NCBI RefSeq assembly: GCF_964355755.1
Contig: NC_092678.1
Span: 6,916,922 to 6,980,921, forward strand
Reading direction: 5' to 3'
Length of the DNA: 64,000 nucleotides
Source: Antedon mediterranea
Lineage: Eukaryota; Echinodermata; Crinoidea; Comatulida; Antedonidae
Part shown: positions 33,380 to 44,120 of the stretch, piece by piece
Position numbering within the stretch: the first letter of the stretch is position 1
Layout: each line of letters begins with the position of its first letter
Notes under the pieces: generated by a model
What the model saw: only the letters and a program-made list of their open reading frames with translations
Database searches by the model: none
What the model was told of the DNA's origin: nothing
Translations under genes and position numbers: made by a program

Positions 33380-36250
33380 GATTTTTTAAAATAGAATTCT
33401 TGTTTCAAGCAATATTTTTCTCAATTTATTTGATAGAATTCTTGATTCAAGCAATATATTTCTTAAAATAAGTAAGAATATTCCGATTTTTATTTGTAGA
33501 ATTCTTGTTTCAAGCAATATTTTTCTTAAAATAAGTAAGAATATTCCGATTATTATTTTTTAGAGTTCTTGTTTCAAGCAATATTTGTCTTAAAATAAGT
33601 AAGAATATTCCGATTTGTATTTTTTTGAATTCTTGTTTCAAGCAAGATATTTCTTAAAATAAGTAAGAATATTCCGATTTTTATTTTTTGAATTCTTGTT
33701 TCAAGCAATATTTTTCTTAAAATAAGTAAGAATATTCCGATTTGTATTTTTTGAATTCTTGTTTCAAGCAATATTTTTCTTAAAATAAGTAAGAATATTC
33801 CGATTTATATTTTTAGTTTTCTTGTTTCAAGCAATATATTTCTTAAAATAAGTAAGAATATTCCGATTTTTATTTTTAGAATTCTTGTTTTAAGCAATAT
33901 TTTTCTTAAAATAAGTAAGAATATTCCGTTTTTTATTTTTAGTATTCTTGTTTCAAGCAATATATTTCTTAAAATAAGTAAGAATATTCCGATTTTTATT
34001 TTTTGAATTCTTGTTTTAAGCAATATTTTTCTTAAAATAAGTAAGAATATTCCGATTTTTATTTTTAGTATTCTTGTTTCAAGCAATATATTTCTTAAAA
34101 TAAGTAAGAATATTCCGATTTTTATTTTTTGAATTCTTGTTTCAAGCAATATTTTTCTTAAAATAAGTAAGAATATTCCGATTAGTATTTTTTGAATTCT
34201 TGTTTCAAGCAATATTTTTCTTAAAATAAGTAAGAATATTCCGATTTGTATTTTTTAGAATTCTTGTTTTAAGCAATATTTTTCTTAAAATAAGTAAGAA
34301 TATTCCGATTTGAATTTGTTAGAATTCTTGTTTTAAGCAATATTTTTCTTAAAATAAGTAAGAATATTCCGATTTTTATTTTTAGTATTCTTGTTTCAAG
34401 CAATATATTTCTTAAAATAAGTAAGAATATTCCGATTTTTATTTTTTGAATTCTTGTTTCAAGCAAGATATTTCTTAAAATAAGTAAGAATATTCCGATT
34501 TTTATTTTTAGTATTCTTGTTTCAAGCAATATATTTCTTAAAATAAGTAAGAATATTCCGATTTTTATTTTTTGAATTCTTGTTTTAAGCAATATTTTTC
34601 TTAAAATAAGTAAGAATATTCCGATTTTTATTTTTAGTATTCTTGTTTCAAGCAATATATTTCTTAAAATAAGTAAGAATATTCCGATTTTTATTTTTTG
34701 AATTCTTGTTTCAAGCAATATTTTTCTTAAAATAAGTAAGAATATTCCGATTAGTATTTTTTGAATTCTTGTTTCAAGCAATATTTTTCTTAAAATAAGT
34801 AAGAATATTCCGATTTGTATTTTTTAGAATTCTTGTTTTAAGCAATATTTTTCTTAAAATAAGTAAGAATATTCCGATTTGAATTTGTTAGAATTCTTGT
34901 TTTAAGCAATATTTTTCTTAAAATAAGTAAGAATATTCCGATTTTTATTTTTAGTATTCTTGTTTCAAGCAATATATTTCTTAAAATAAGTAAGAATATT
35001 CCGATTTTTATTTTTTGAATTCTTGTTTCAAGCAAGATATTTCTTAAAATAAGTAAGAATATTCCGATTTTTATTTGTAGAATTCTTGTTTCAAGCAATA
35101 TATTTCTTAAAATAAGTAAGAATATTCCGATTTGTATTTTTTAGAATTCTTGTTTCAAGCAATATTTTTCTTAAAATAAGTAAGAATATTCCGATTAGTA
35201 TTTTTTAGAATTCTTGTTTCAAGCAATATTTTTCTTAAAATAAGTAAGAATATTCCGATTTTTATTTCTTGAATTCTTGTTTCAAGCAAGATATTTCTTA
35301 AAATAAGTAAGAATATTCCGATTTGTATTTGTAGAATTCTTGTTTCAAGCAATATATTTCTTAAAATAAGTAAGAATATTCCGATTTGTATTTTTTTGAA
35401 TTCTTGTTTCAAGCAAGATATTTCTTAAAATAAGTAAGAATATTCCGATTCTTATTTTTTGAATTCTTGTTTCAAGCAATATTTTTCTTAAAATAAGTAA
35501 GAATATTCCGATTTGTATTTTTTGAATTCTTGTTTCAAGCAATATTTTTCTTAAAATAAGTAAGAATATTCCGATTTGTATTTTTTGAATTCTTGTTTCA
35601 AGCAAAATATTTCTTAAAATAAGTAAGAATATTCCGATTTTTATTTGTAGAATTCTTGTTTCAAGCAATATTTTTCTTAAAATAAGTAAGAATATTCCGA
35701 TTTGTATTTTTTAGAATTCTTGTTTTAAGCAATATTTTTCTTAAAATAAGTAAGAATATTCCGATTTTTAATTTTAATATTCTTGTTTCAAGCAATATAT
35801 TTCTTAAAATAAGTAAGAATATCCGATTTGTATTTTTTGAATTCTTGTTTCAAGCAATATTTTTCTTAAAATAAGTATGAATATTCCGATTTGTATTTTT
35901 TGAATTCTTGTTTCAAGCAATATTTTTCTTAAAATAAGTAAGAATATTCCGATTTGTATTTTTTGAATTCTTGTTTCAAGCAATATATTTCTTAAAATAA
36001 GTAAGAATATTCCGATTTTTATTTGTAGAATTCTTGTTTCAAGCAATATTTTTCTTAAAATAAGTAAGAATATTCCGGTTTGTATTTTTTAGAATTCTTG
36101 TTTTAAGCAATATTTTTCTTAAAATAAGTAAGAATATTCCGATTTATATTTTTAGTTTTCTTGTTTCAAGCAAAATATTTCTTAAAATAAGTAAGATCCG
36201 ATTTTTATTTGTAGAATTCTTGTTTCAAGCAAAACTTTTTTTAAAATAAG
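33380..36250 (-). repeat. left subterminal array, ~62-63-bp unit, about 45 copies
   Basis: Units carry CTTGTTTCAAGCAATAT, TTCTTAAAATAAGTAAG and AATATTCCGATTT. Each contains palindrome-like words CTTGTTTCAAG and CTTAAAATAAG. The near-multiple-of-3 unit creates long LETRI-type open frames that are not genes. At about 36260 the orientation flips for a few degenerate copies (GCTTGAAACAAGAATTCTAT). Confidence 0.95.
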
Positions 36251-36499
36251 TAAACAAGAAGTCTATCAAATAAAAACCAGTAAATGTTTACTTATTTTAA
36301 GAAAAGTATTGCTTGAAACAAGAATTCTATCAAATTAAAATTCGTAAATTCTTACTTATATTGGGAAAAAATTGCTTGAAACAAGAATTCTATAAAATAT
36401 AAATCATTAAAAATTTATTTTAAGAACGATAAATGAATACTCATTTTAAGTAATATTTTACTTAAACAAATAAATTCAAGAATGTTATAAAACATAATA

Positions 36500-38735
36500 T
36501 TAACAATACTGTTATTTTCATTAAGAACTACAATTTACATGACATTAGGTACAATAATATATACAACTTCTTTAAAACAAACTTGTTTTTATTAATAATA
36601 AAATGCCATCAAAAGAAAACTTAAAAACATTAAAATGGTAAAATACAAATTTCGTAAAATTCTTCTCCCGCACCTGGGCTTTAAACTATTAGGTGTCTTT
36701 AAATTTATTAATGTATACTAATGATGATTCAACAGCCTTTGTCAAGTGTACAGGTGTGTTTTCATCACAAATTACTAACTGTTAAAGAATAGTGAGGCCT
36801 ACTTCTTTTCATTTTGGATAATCGAAATCCAGAAGGTAAAAAGTGGAGAGGAGAGTAACTAGAGCCTCATCTAATTTTGCTTTCTTTGTAGTTAGAATTG
36901 TTTGCTAAACTTTAATGTAGGCCATTTCTGTGTCCAAAAGCAATACCGGCATATTACCTGATCGGCGTGAAGACCAGGATTCTGGATCTTTATTCATGTT
37001 CCTAAAAATGAAAAGAGATTAATATAGTTTTAGTTATTACTGTATTTAAAATATGTGTAACATCATCAACTAATTGGGTACGGTGTGGTTTTAGAGTCCT
37101 ATATCTGGGGCGGTAAACACAAAAACATGACGCAATATTAGAACGGTGGTAAGAATAATTTTACATTATAAGACATAAGGGTGGGTGGAATATGCATTTG
37201 AACTTTTTAATCACAAACTTTGCCCTGTTTATACCGATCCCAAAGACAGGCCGCCGCCTGGCTGTATCTATTATTTTTAGTTAAATTATTAGGGTCTAAA
37301 TTTATTTTTAATATTACTATTTAGGAAGACAATACGCAAAACGGTGCTCAATCCTGATTGATGTTTTTATTCCGTATCAATGTTTATAATAACAATCATA
37401 CAATTAAATGTAAATTTTGTTTAATTGTTTGATTTTAATAAATTATTGTAAACATAGTATATACCTCGAATTTTAAGCTATTTTAAAAAAACACTTTAAG
37501 ATATTTTTTTTTAATGTACATAATGTTACTTGTATTTTAAATTTTAAAAAACACTAAATACCTTCAAGGTCGGCAGACTTTTTTTGATGAGTTTTTCCCA
37601 ACAAATATGTTTGACAGATTTGACAACATATGGGTTATCTTTGAACCTAACCAAAAATAACAAATTGAAAACATTATATTATATAAATTTATTTAAATGA
37701 GTGGAATAATGTATGGACATAAACTTGATATACTGTAGCTCAAATTTTTAATAATGTAGCCTACAGTTTTGTAGGTGGTCAATGTAAAAGGAAGGGGAAA
37801 GGGTGGGCTGGCCAGGAGAGCATTAATATGTCAAAAATTAATATTCATAAGTCATTTATTTAATTTTAGTTGTCAAAGGGAGGAGTGCATGACACTAGCT
37901 TGAGTCGAACCAAGCTGTTAAAAATACGTACACAATATGTACACGTATTTTCCTCACTACCATTGGTCCATTATAAAACTATTTATGAATAGATAAAAGT
38001 ACAAAAACATACACTGTACTTACCAGATGGAGGACTGGTGTTTCTCTTTAAAATACCAAAATAAACTATATTATTCTCTTCTTTGGAAAAATTTGCTAAG
38101 TACTTTTTTAAAAAGCTTTCTTTTGTATTTCATTCCTCTTTGCCTAGTAATAATTAGTATCCTTCGAACTTCTTCAAAAGATATTGTAAATAACACAGTT
38201 TTTTTTAAAGAAATTTAATAGGCCTATAACAATTTTAGTTATGCAGTACGTATGTTTTTTGTTTGTTTTTTTAGTATGTTTTTTTTAAATTTAGAGTTAA
38301 AAACATAAAGTTTCAATATCGATGTGATCACTTCGGGGATTACTTAGTGTGTACAATTAATTAAATATAAAGAAGTGTTTTTAAATGTCATTATATTTCT
38401 CATTGGAATATGTGTATATAATACAGTATAATCCTTCGTAGATATTTCATGGCTACATTACAAAATAACTGTTACATTATAATTGTATTATCTATTATTA
38501 GGCCTTCCTTATACCTAGCTGAAATAGGTCCGACAATATTTGTCCCCTCTGTCAATGTCTGAACTAAAATGCTAAGCTAAACCTATACACCTGTCCGTCA
38601 GTACAGGCATAGTAGGCTAGCCTAGACCTACTAGTTCCAGGCCTACAGTATTACTAACTAGGAAGGAGCCTAGGCTAGGGCCAGGCTAGGCCTAGACTGC
38701 TGGCAGATTAAAATATAATTATTAGGCCTACGAAC
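36500..38735. other. interior of the CACTA-like element, no clear gene
   Basis: AT-rich. A possible minus-strand terminal exon begins at 37001 after TTTTTAG (reads NMNKDPESWSSRRSG and later TAG), but I cannot connect it to other exons in frame. Confidence 0.35.
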
Positions 38736-38802
38736 CTGTTAAAATGTTGGCCATTTCTTCATCTATTTCTCGGATCTTCAACAAAGCGTCTTCCTTCGAC
38801 AT
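38736..38802 (-). CDS. candidate first coding exon inside the CACTA-like element
   Basis: ATG at 38802 opens MSKEDALLKIREIDEEMANI then LTG, ending at a GTTCG donor (38735). It is short, helical and acidic. No downstream exon joins it in frame with certainty (candidates near 38030 and 37001 lead to stops), so this may be chance or the 5' end of an element-encoded gene. Confidence 0.3.
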
Positions 38803-39613
38803 TATATTAGACTAATCTTACTAGGCCTATTGAAGCATTTAATATATAAATTGCGATGAAAGGTGTCTTTTACTTACAAACTCTAGATTTTGAATGATTA
38901 CTTTAAAAAACCGTTGGCCATGATCCCGCCGGGAGCTAGGTCATCGACCACACACAGTGTTGTTTTTCAACTATAACCAAAAATTTATCGCTGGCCTTTT
39001 ACCCAGAATGTATAAGGTCATTATACTGCTCAACGTTAAAGCATGGAGGTATAAACCTCCATGGTGGTTAAAGCAAATCTGTAAAACGTCTGGACCAACA
39101 GTAATACGACAGACAATAATAATGACACATGTTTGTTGCAGTCCGAAAAAAAAGCGATAAGTTGGTGCCAGTAAACTGAAGTAGGTACAGTATTTGCTAC
39201 CCTATTTGCTAAGGCATTATAATTCAATTCATGGAAATACTCCCAATTTTCGAGTAACATGTGGAATTGGTGGTTCGCTGCCCGGCAAGCTTTGGAATTT
39301 ACAATTCGTTTTACAAGCATGTCATAAGACGCCATTTTAAGGACGAGTATAACAATCGGCAACCTCCTGCAGTTGACGATGGAAACATCAGTAATAAGTA
39401 TGCCTGGAGAAAACGAGGATGCCAATTGAGGATGAAGTAGAACTAGGCCTAGACTAGGAGACATACGAAGTTAATGAAGAAAAAAACTATTATAACGGGG
39501 ATGATTTATCAACTGACGATAGTAGTAGTGATAATTCTAGTATTGTTATACTGTTAATGATTGTTTAATATTAATTATCTTGCTGATGCTCAGCAAGAAG
39601 GCCTACTAACTAG

Positions 39614-40145
39614 AGGATGAACAAGCAGATAATAGTATAAAAAATGCTGATTTCTTTCTACTAAAATTAAAGGAGAGAAACAAGATTCCACAGGTAAGCC
39701 ATTTTGCTTTAAAATTACAACAATTATGCATTTTAAACTATTTTTTATTAGAGAAATACGTCTATTTCCTAGGCCTTGCTGGTACTGTTATATACAGGAC
39801 TATTAGCTATAGTAACTATAGGACTTGGGTACTAGGCCTAGGCCTAGGCATTATACACTCTAAGTTTATGTTGCATTTTTTTGTGACCAATTTCATTGTA
39901 TACAAATAACATTTTTTTTGTTAGGCTGCATAGCTCCCCAACTAAAGCACAACTTAGTTTTTAAACATATTAAAACTTGAATATAAAAAATATTAAATCA
40001 ATATTATTTTCTTTAGGTGGTTGCAGTGCAATCGATTATTCAAAGCACAAACAGTTTGATTACCCAGATTCTTTCATCAGTTGAAACTGAAGTGCTAACT
40101 GCTCTACCGTTGTGTGAATATAAGGATATTGACAATCTATTTTAA
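39614..40145 (+). pseudogene. two exons of an EnSpm-associated type protein
   Basis: Exon 39614-39693 (after CTAACTAG; ends CAG|GTAAG) reads DEQADNSIKNADFFLLKLKE then RNKIPQ. Exon 40017-40145 (after TTTCTTTAG) reads VVAVQSIIQSTNSLITQILS and on to LPLCEYKDIDNLF, stop. The phase 0 join is clean. The FLLKLKE..KIPQ pattern with a following helical stretch is common in metazoan transposon-linked proteins of CACTA/EnSpm type (from memory, not searched). An upstream acidic stretch at 39460-39560 has stops, so the gene is decayed. Confidence 0.5.
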
Positions 40146-41400
40146 GTAAAACATTTCTCAAAATAAGTATTTTTAAGAATATTAAAATAGAATTGACTTC
40201 AATTCAAGCAAAAATAGTCTTGATAGGATATAGTATGATATTGACTTCTTATCTTAAGTAAAACATTTCTCAAAATAAGTATTTTTAAAAATATTGCGAA
40301 TCTCAATTTAAGCAAAAATAGTCTTGATAAGATAGTATGATATTGACTTCTTATTTTAAGTAAAACATTTCTCAAAATAAGTATTTTAAAGAATATTGCG
40401 AATCTTGATTCAAGTAAAAATAGTCTTGATAAGATAGTATGATATTGACTTCTTATTTTAAGTAAAACATTTCTCAAAATCAGAATATTGCGAATCTGAA
40501 TTCAAGCAAAAATAGTCTTGATAGGATAGTATGATATTGACTTCTTATTTTAAGTAAAACATTTTTCAAAATAAGTATTTTTTAAAATATTGCGAATCTC
40601 AATTTAAGCAAAAATAGTCTTGATAAGATAGTATGATATTGACTTCTTATTTTAAGTAAAACATTTCTCGAAATAAGTATTTTTAAGAATATTGCGAATC
40701 TTGATTCAAGTAAAAATAGTCTTGATAAGATAGTATGATATTGACTTCTTATTTTAAGTAAAACATTTCTCAAAATAAGTATTTTTAAAAATATTGCGAA
40801 TCTCAATTTAAGCAAAAATAGTCTTGATAAGATAGTATGATATTGACTTCTTATTTTAAGTAAAACATTTCTCAAAATAAGTATTTTAAAGAATATTGCG
40901 AATCTTGATTCAAGTAAAAATAGTCTTGATAAGATAGTATGATATTGACTTCTTATTTTAAGTAAAACATTTCTCAAAATCAGAATATTGCGAATCTGAA
41001 TTCAAGCAAAAATAGTCTTGATAGGATAGTATGATATTGACTTCTTATTTTAAGTAAAACATTTTTCAAAATAAGTATTTTTTAAAATATTGCGAATCTC
41101 AATTTAAGCAAAAATAGTCTTGATAAGATAGTATGATATTGACTTCTTATTTTAAGTAAAACATTTCTCGAAATAAGTATTTTTAAGAATATTGCGAATC
41201 TTGATTCAAGTAAAAATAGTCTTGATAAGATAGTATGATATTGACTTCTTATTTTAAGTAAAACATTTCTCAAAATAAGTATTTTTAAAAATATTGCGAA
41301 TCTCAATTTAAGCAAAAATAGTCTTGATAAGATAGTATGATATTGACTTCTTATTTTAAGTAAAACATTTCTCAAAATAAGTATTTTTAAGAATATTGCG
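40146..41400 (-). repeat. right subterminal array, 102-bp unit, about 12 copies
   Basis: Unit contains TTCAAGCAAAAATAGTCTTG, GATAGTATGATATTGACTTC and TTATTTTAAGTAAAACATTT. A variant lacking part of the unit (AAATCAGAATATTGCGAATC) recurs exactly 500 bp apart at 40479 and 40979, showing a five-unit higher-order repeat. Long open frames on the minus strand are repeat artefacts. Confidence 0.95.
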
Positions 41401-42160
41401 AAACCTAATTTAAGAAACTTTGTCTTACCTAGAAAAATATTTATTGTTTTAAGTAATTTTTAGAATTCATCAATCTTGATTTAAGAAAAATTATTCTTGA
41501 TAGGGATAAATATATTGATTTCTTATTTTAAGTAAAATACTTTTCAAATTATGTATTTTCAAATCTTGTTTTAAGCAAAACTATTCTTAATAAGAAGAGA
41601 ATGATATTGACTTCTTATTTTAAGTAAAATATTTCTTGTAATAAGCATTTTCAAGAATATTGCGAATCTTGATTCAAGTAAAAATAATCTTGATAAGGGT
41701 AGTGTGAAATTGACTTCTTATTTTAAGTAAAATATTTCTCAAAACAAGTATTTTCAAGACTATTGCAAAACCTAATTTAAGAAACTTTGTCTTACCTAGA
41801 AAAATATTGATTGTTTTAAGTAATTTTTATAATTCATCAATCTTGATTTAAGAAAAATTATTCTTGATAGGGATAAATATAATATAGATTTCTTATTTTA
41901 AGTAAAATACTTTTCAAATTAAGTATTTTCAAATCTTGTTTTAAGCAAAACTATTCTTAATAAGAAGAGAATGATATTGACTTCTTATTTTAAGTAAAAT
42001 ATTTCTTGTAATAAGCATTTTCAAGAATATTGCAAAACTTAATTTAAGAAAATGTGTCTTTTCTAGAAAATTATTTCTTGTTTTAAGTAATTTTAAATCT
42101 TGACAAGAAAAAAAATACTTATTTTAAGAATTTTTTCTTAAAACAAGATTTTTTTTTCTT
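41401..42160 (-). repeat. diverged right subterminal units, ~365-bp duplicated block
   Basis: The block from CCTAATTTAAGAAACTTTG (41403) recurs at 41768 with minor changes, then degrades toward the terminus. Words CTTATTTTAAG and CTTGTTTTAAG match the left array. Confidence 0.85.
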
Positions 42161-42185
42161 GCTTAGAATTTCAAATTTTGCTGTG

Positions 42186-42711
42186 TGCTGAAAGATATTA
42201 AGACGCGACCAGTGAAATATTTCGGACACACAATTAGGAAGGGGGAAATACGACTGCTGAAACTATTCGGAAAAGTAGAGGGATGTAGTAGTCATGGCCG
42301 TCAACGTTGACGACCACGACTATAGGGCATATTTTGTGTTATAGGTCTACCAACCAAACCGGTTATTCTTAATTCAGTTTGCAGATATATGCAAATGCTT
42401 TGTTAAAGAATGGAGGTTCGGCTCTTCCGACATTGATTGTTCCATTGAATGACACCTTAATAATGTTACTACTATACATCCTCCTACGTGGAAATAAAAA
42501 CTAATTGAAGTATCGATATATTACCAACCCACACTCATTAAGGGATTTAAGCGTCCCTACTCCTGATGAGCTCCGGGATCCCATGACACGAGTAGAGTAG
42601 CCGCCATGGTCCCACCCTGGCTAAGGATGTCCAAAAGCAGTGAAAATTGTCTCTGGTCAAAAACTAAATAAAAACAGTACGATTAAATCTCGACGACAAA
42701 TATTTATTACA
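42186..42711. repeat. right flank of the CACTA-like element, paralogous to 48411-48660
   Basis: Shared CGACCACGACTATAGGGC, GTGGAAATAAAAAC, GATGAG(C/T)TCCGGGAT and CTGGCTAAGG in order. No gene. Confidence 0.7.
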
Positions 42712-42990
42712 ATAGGAACCATCTCTACTGCCAATAAGTACACAATTTACACTAGAGACCATCTATAATGCAAATAAGTACACAATTAACACTAGGGACC
42801 ATCTCTACTGCAAATAAGTACACAATTAACAATAGGGACCATCTCTACTGCAACTAAGTTCACAATTACCACTAGGGACCATCTCTACTGCAACTAAGTT
42901 CACAGTTAACACTAGGGACCATCTCTACTGCAACTAAGTTCACAATTAGCACTAGGGACCATCTCCACTGCAACTAAATACACAATTATC
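42712..42990. repeat. 40-bp minisatellite, about 7 copies
   Basis: Unit GGGACCATCTCTACTGCAAA then TAAGTACACAATTAACACTA. The paralogous array upstream of E has about 20 copies. Confidence 0.93.
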
Positions 42991-43242
42991 ATTTTTTTGT
43001 TGCGGTTCAACATATTTTTTAGCTAGATTCAGTAGCATAGGGCGAATGTAATTTTAATAATAAAACTGAGCATCCGTACCTTACACAGATGGATAGACGT
43101 TCTTGGACAGAGATACTCTCTCTGAATCTTGTAGTACCATTTTGTAGTGTCATCTTTAATCAAATCGATCAGATAACCGTATTGGTGAGGGAGGCGTCAT
43201 TCGAAAATAATTGAAGAACTCGTCTTTATTGGTCGCCAGATT

Positions 43243-43458
43243 ATGCTTTACCAACGTTTGAAACTGACCTTTCTTTCAGATCAGACTTCGTTCTTGTTTT
43301 CCCCTTCTGGCGAAATAAATAAAATGATAGCGGAAAGAATATCTTCCTCATTATCATCTGATGATGACCATCCAGAAACGGATACCAGTTTAATGAAAAT
43401 AATGTCTGACACTGTTATCTTATGCGAGGTCACAGAAAACGTGACGGAACAGGTGTGA
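43243..43458 (+). other. 71-codon open frame conserved at 58683-58898
   Basis: Plus-strand frame with a central acidic SSSLSSDDDHPETDTS stretch. The two copies differ at two residues (Q/L and S/F), both non-synonymous, and conservation is no higher than in flanking DNA. No family recognised. It may simply be retained by recent duplication. Confidence 0.25.
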
Positions 43459-43641
43459 ATGTTTTTCACGGAACGGTAAATGGGCGCGTCACGTTGAAAT
43501 TAACGGCGCCCATAAACTATGTCGATCTATTTGTCAGTAGGCTAGCTTACTACTACCCTGCTAATGTAGACCTATGCTAATGACGTCATTGTCGTAAAAA
43601 ATGTACCCACACACCAATATACAGACAACGGAACATCTTAC

Positions 43642-43760
43642 CTTTGTAGATTATCCGTCAAACGTGTAAACGGATAAATAGTTTTTTTGCCAAAATAACA
43701 AATAAGCTCAAAATGGTTAGTAGATTGTGGTGGTCTAGATTCCTCAGAGATTATTCTAAT
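43642..43760 (-). pseudogene. relic of exon 3 (C-type) downstream of gene C
   Basis: Minus strand reads NHFELICYFGKK then TIYPFTRLTDNLQR, ending at an intact GTAAG donor. Compared with C exon 3 ([19 protein letters not shown]) it lacks about six residues. The same relic lies at 59082 near E, so it predates the C/E duplication. Confidence 0.8.
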
Positions 43761-44120
43761 ACATGTTTGCAGAAATATTATTATTATTTATTTGTATTTC
43801 CAATTTAGTTTAGTAGCCAAAACCCTGCAGACAAAAAAATACATCCTGTTTTACCAATTTTCAATTTATGAATATTGAATTCAAAGGATAGATTCTAATT
43901 GAGACCTAAACACCTACTTTTTAAAATCTATTTTTGTTAAGTTTTAAATCAAATTCTTAACCGCTAAAACGTATATTGGATTTAGATGCTTGTAAACTGA
44001 TTGAACCGACCTAAATTACCCTAGCAAGCTTCGCCAACCCACCCTGAACTCTACTGGAGCCCTTGGTGGACCGCAACCTTGGTTCTTGCTTCGCTTGCAA
44101 GGCCTATTTAATCCATTCGG

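Larger units (their letters stand above)
33105..42185. mobile_element. 9.1-kb CACTA/EnSpm-like DNA transposon
   Basis: Perfect 12-bp inverted termini: CACAGCAAAATT (33105-33116) and AATTTTGCTGTG (42174-42185). Each is flanked by TG (33103-33104; 42186-42187). Removing the element and one TG gives AAGTCTGCTGAAAG; the paralogous locus at about 48407-48420 reads AAGTCTACTGAAAG, an empty site with one mismatch. CAC ends, a 2-bp duplication and large subterminal repeat arrays fit the CACTA/EnSpm superfamily. The centre holds a degenerate exon pair of an EnSpm-associated type protein (39614-40145). I find no intact transposase. Confidence 0.82.

Noticed and set aside
33574-36046. Long minus-strand open frames with LETRI...IGIFLLILR repeats
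   Set aside because: They are created by a 62-63-bp tandem repeat, break at unit-length changes and match no protein; not genes.
40199-41375. Long minus-strand frames with RNVLLKIRSQYHTILSRL repeats
   Set aside because: Product of the 102-bp subterminal array of the transposon.
43281-43469. Minus-strand frame opposite the 71-codon ORF
   Set aside because: Mirror of the plus frame in recently duplicated DNA; no splice links to gene C and no family.
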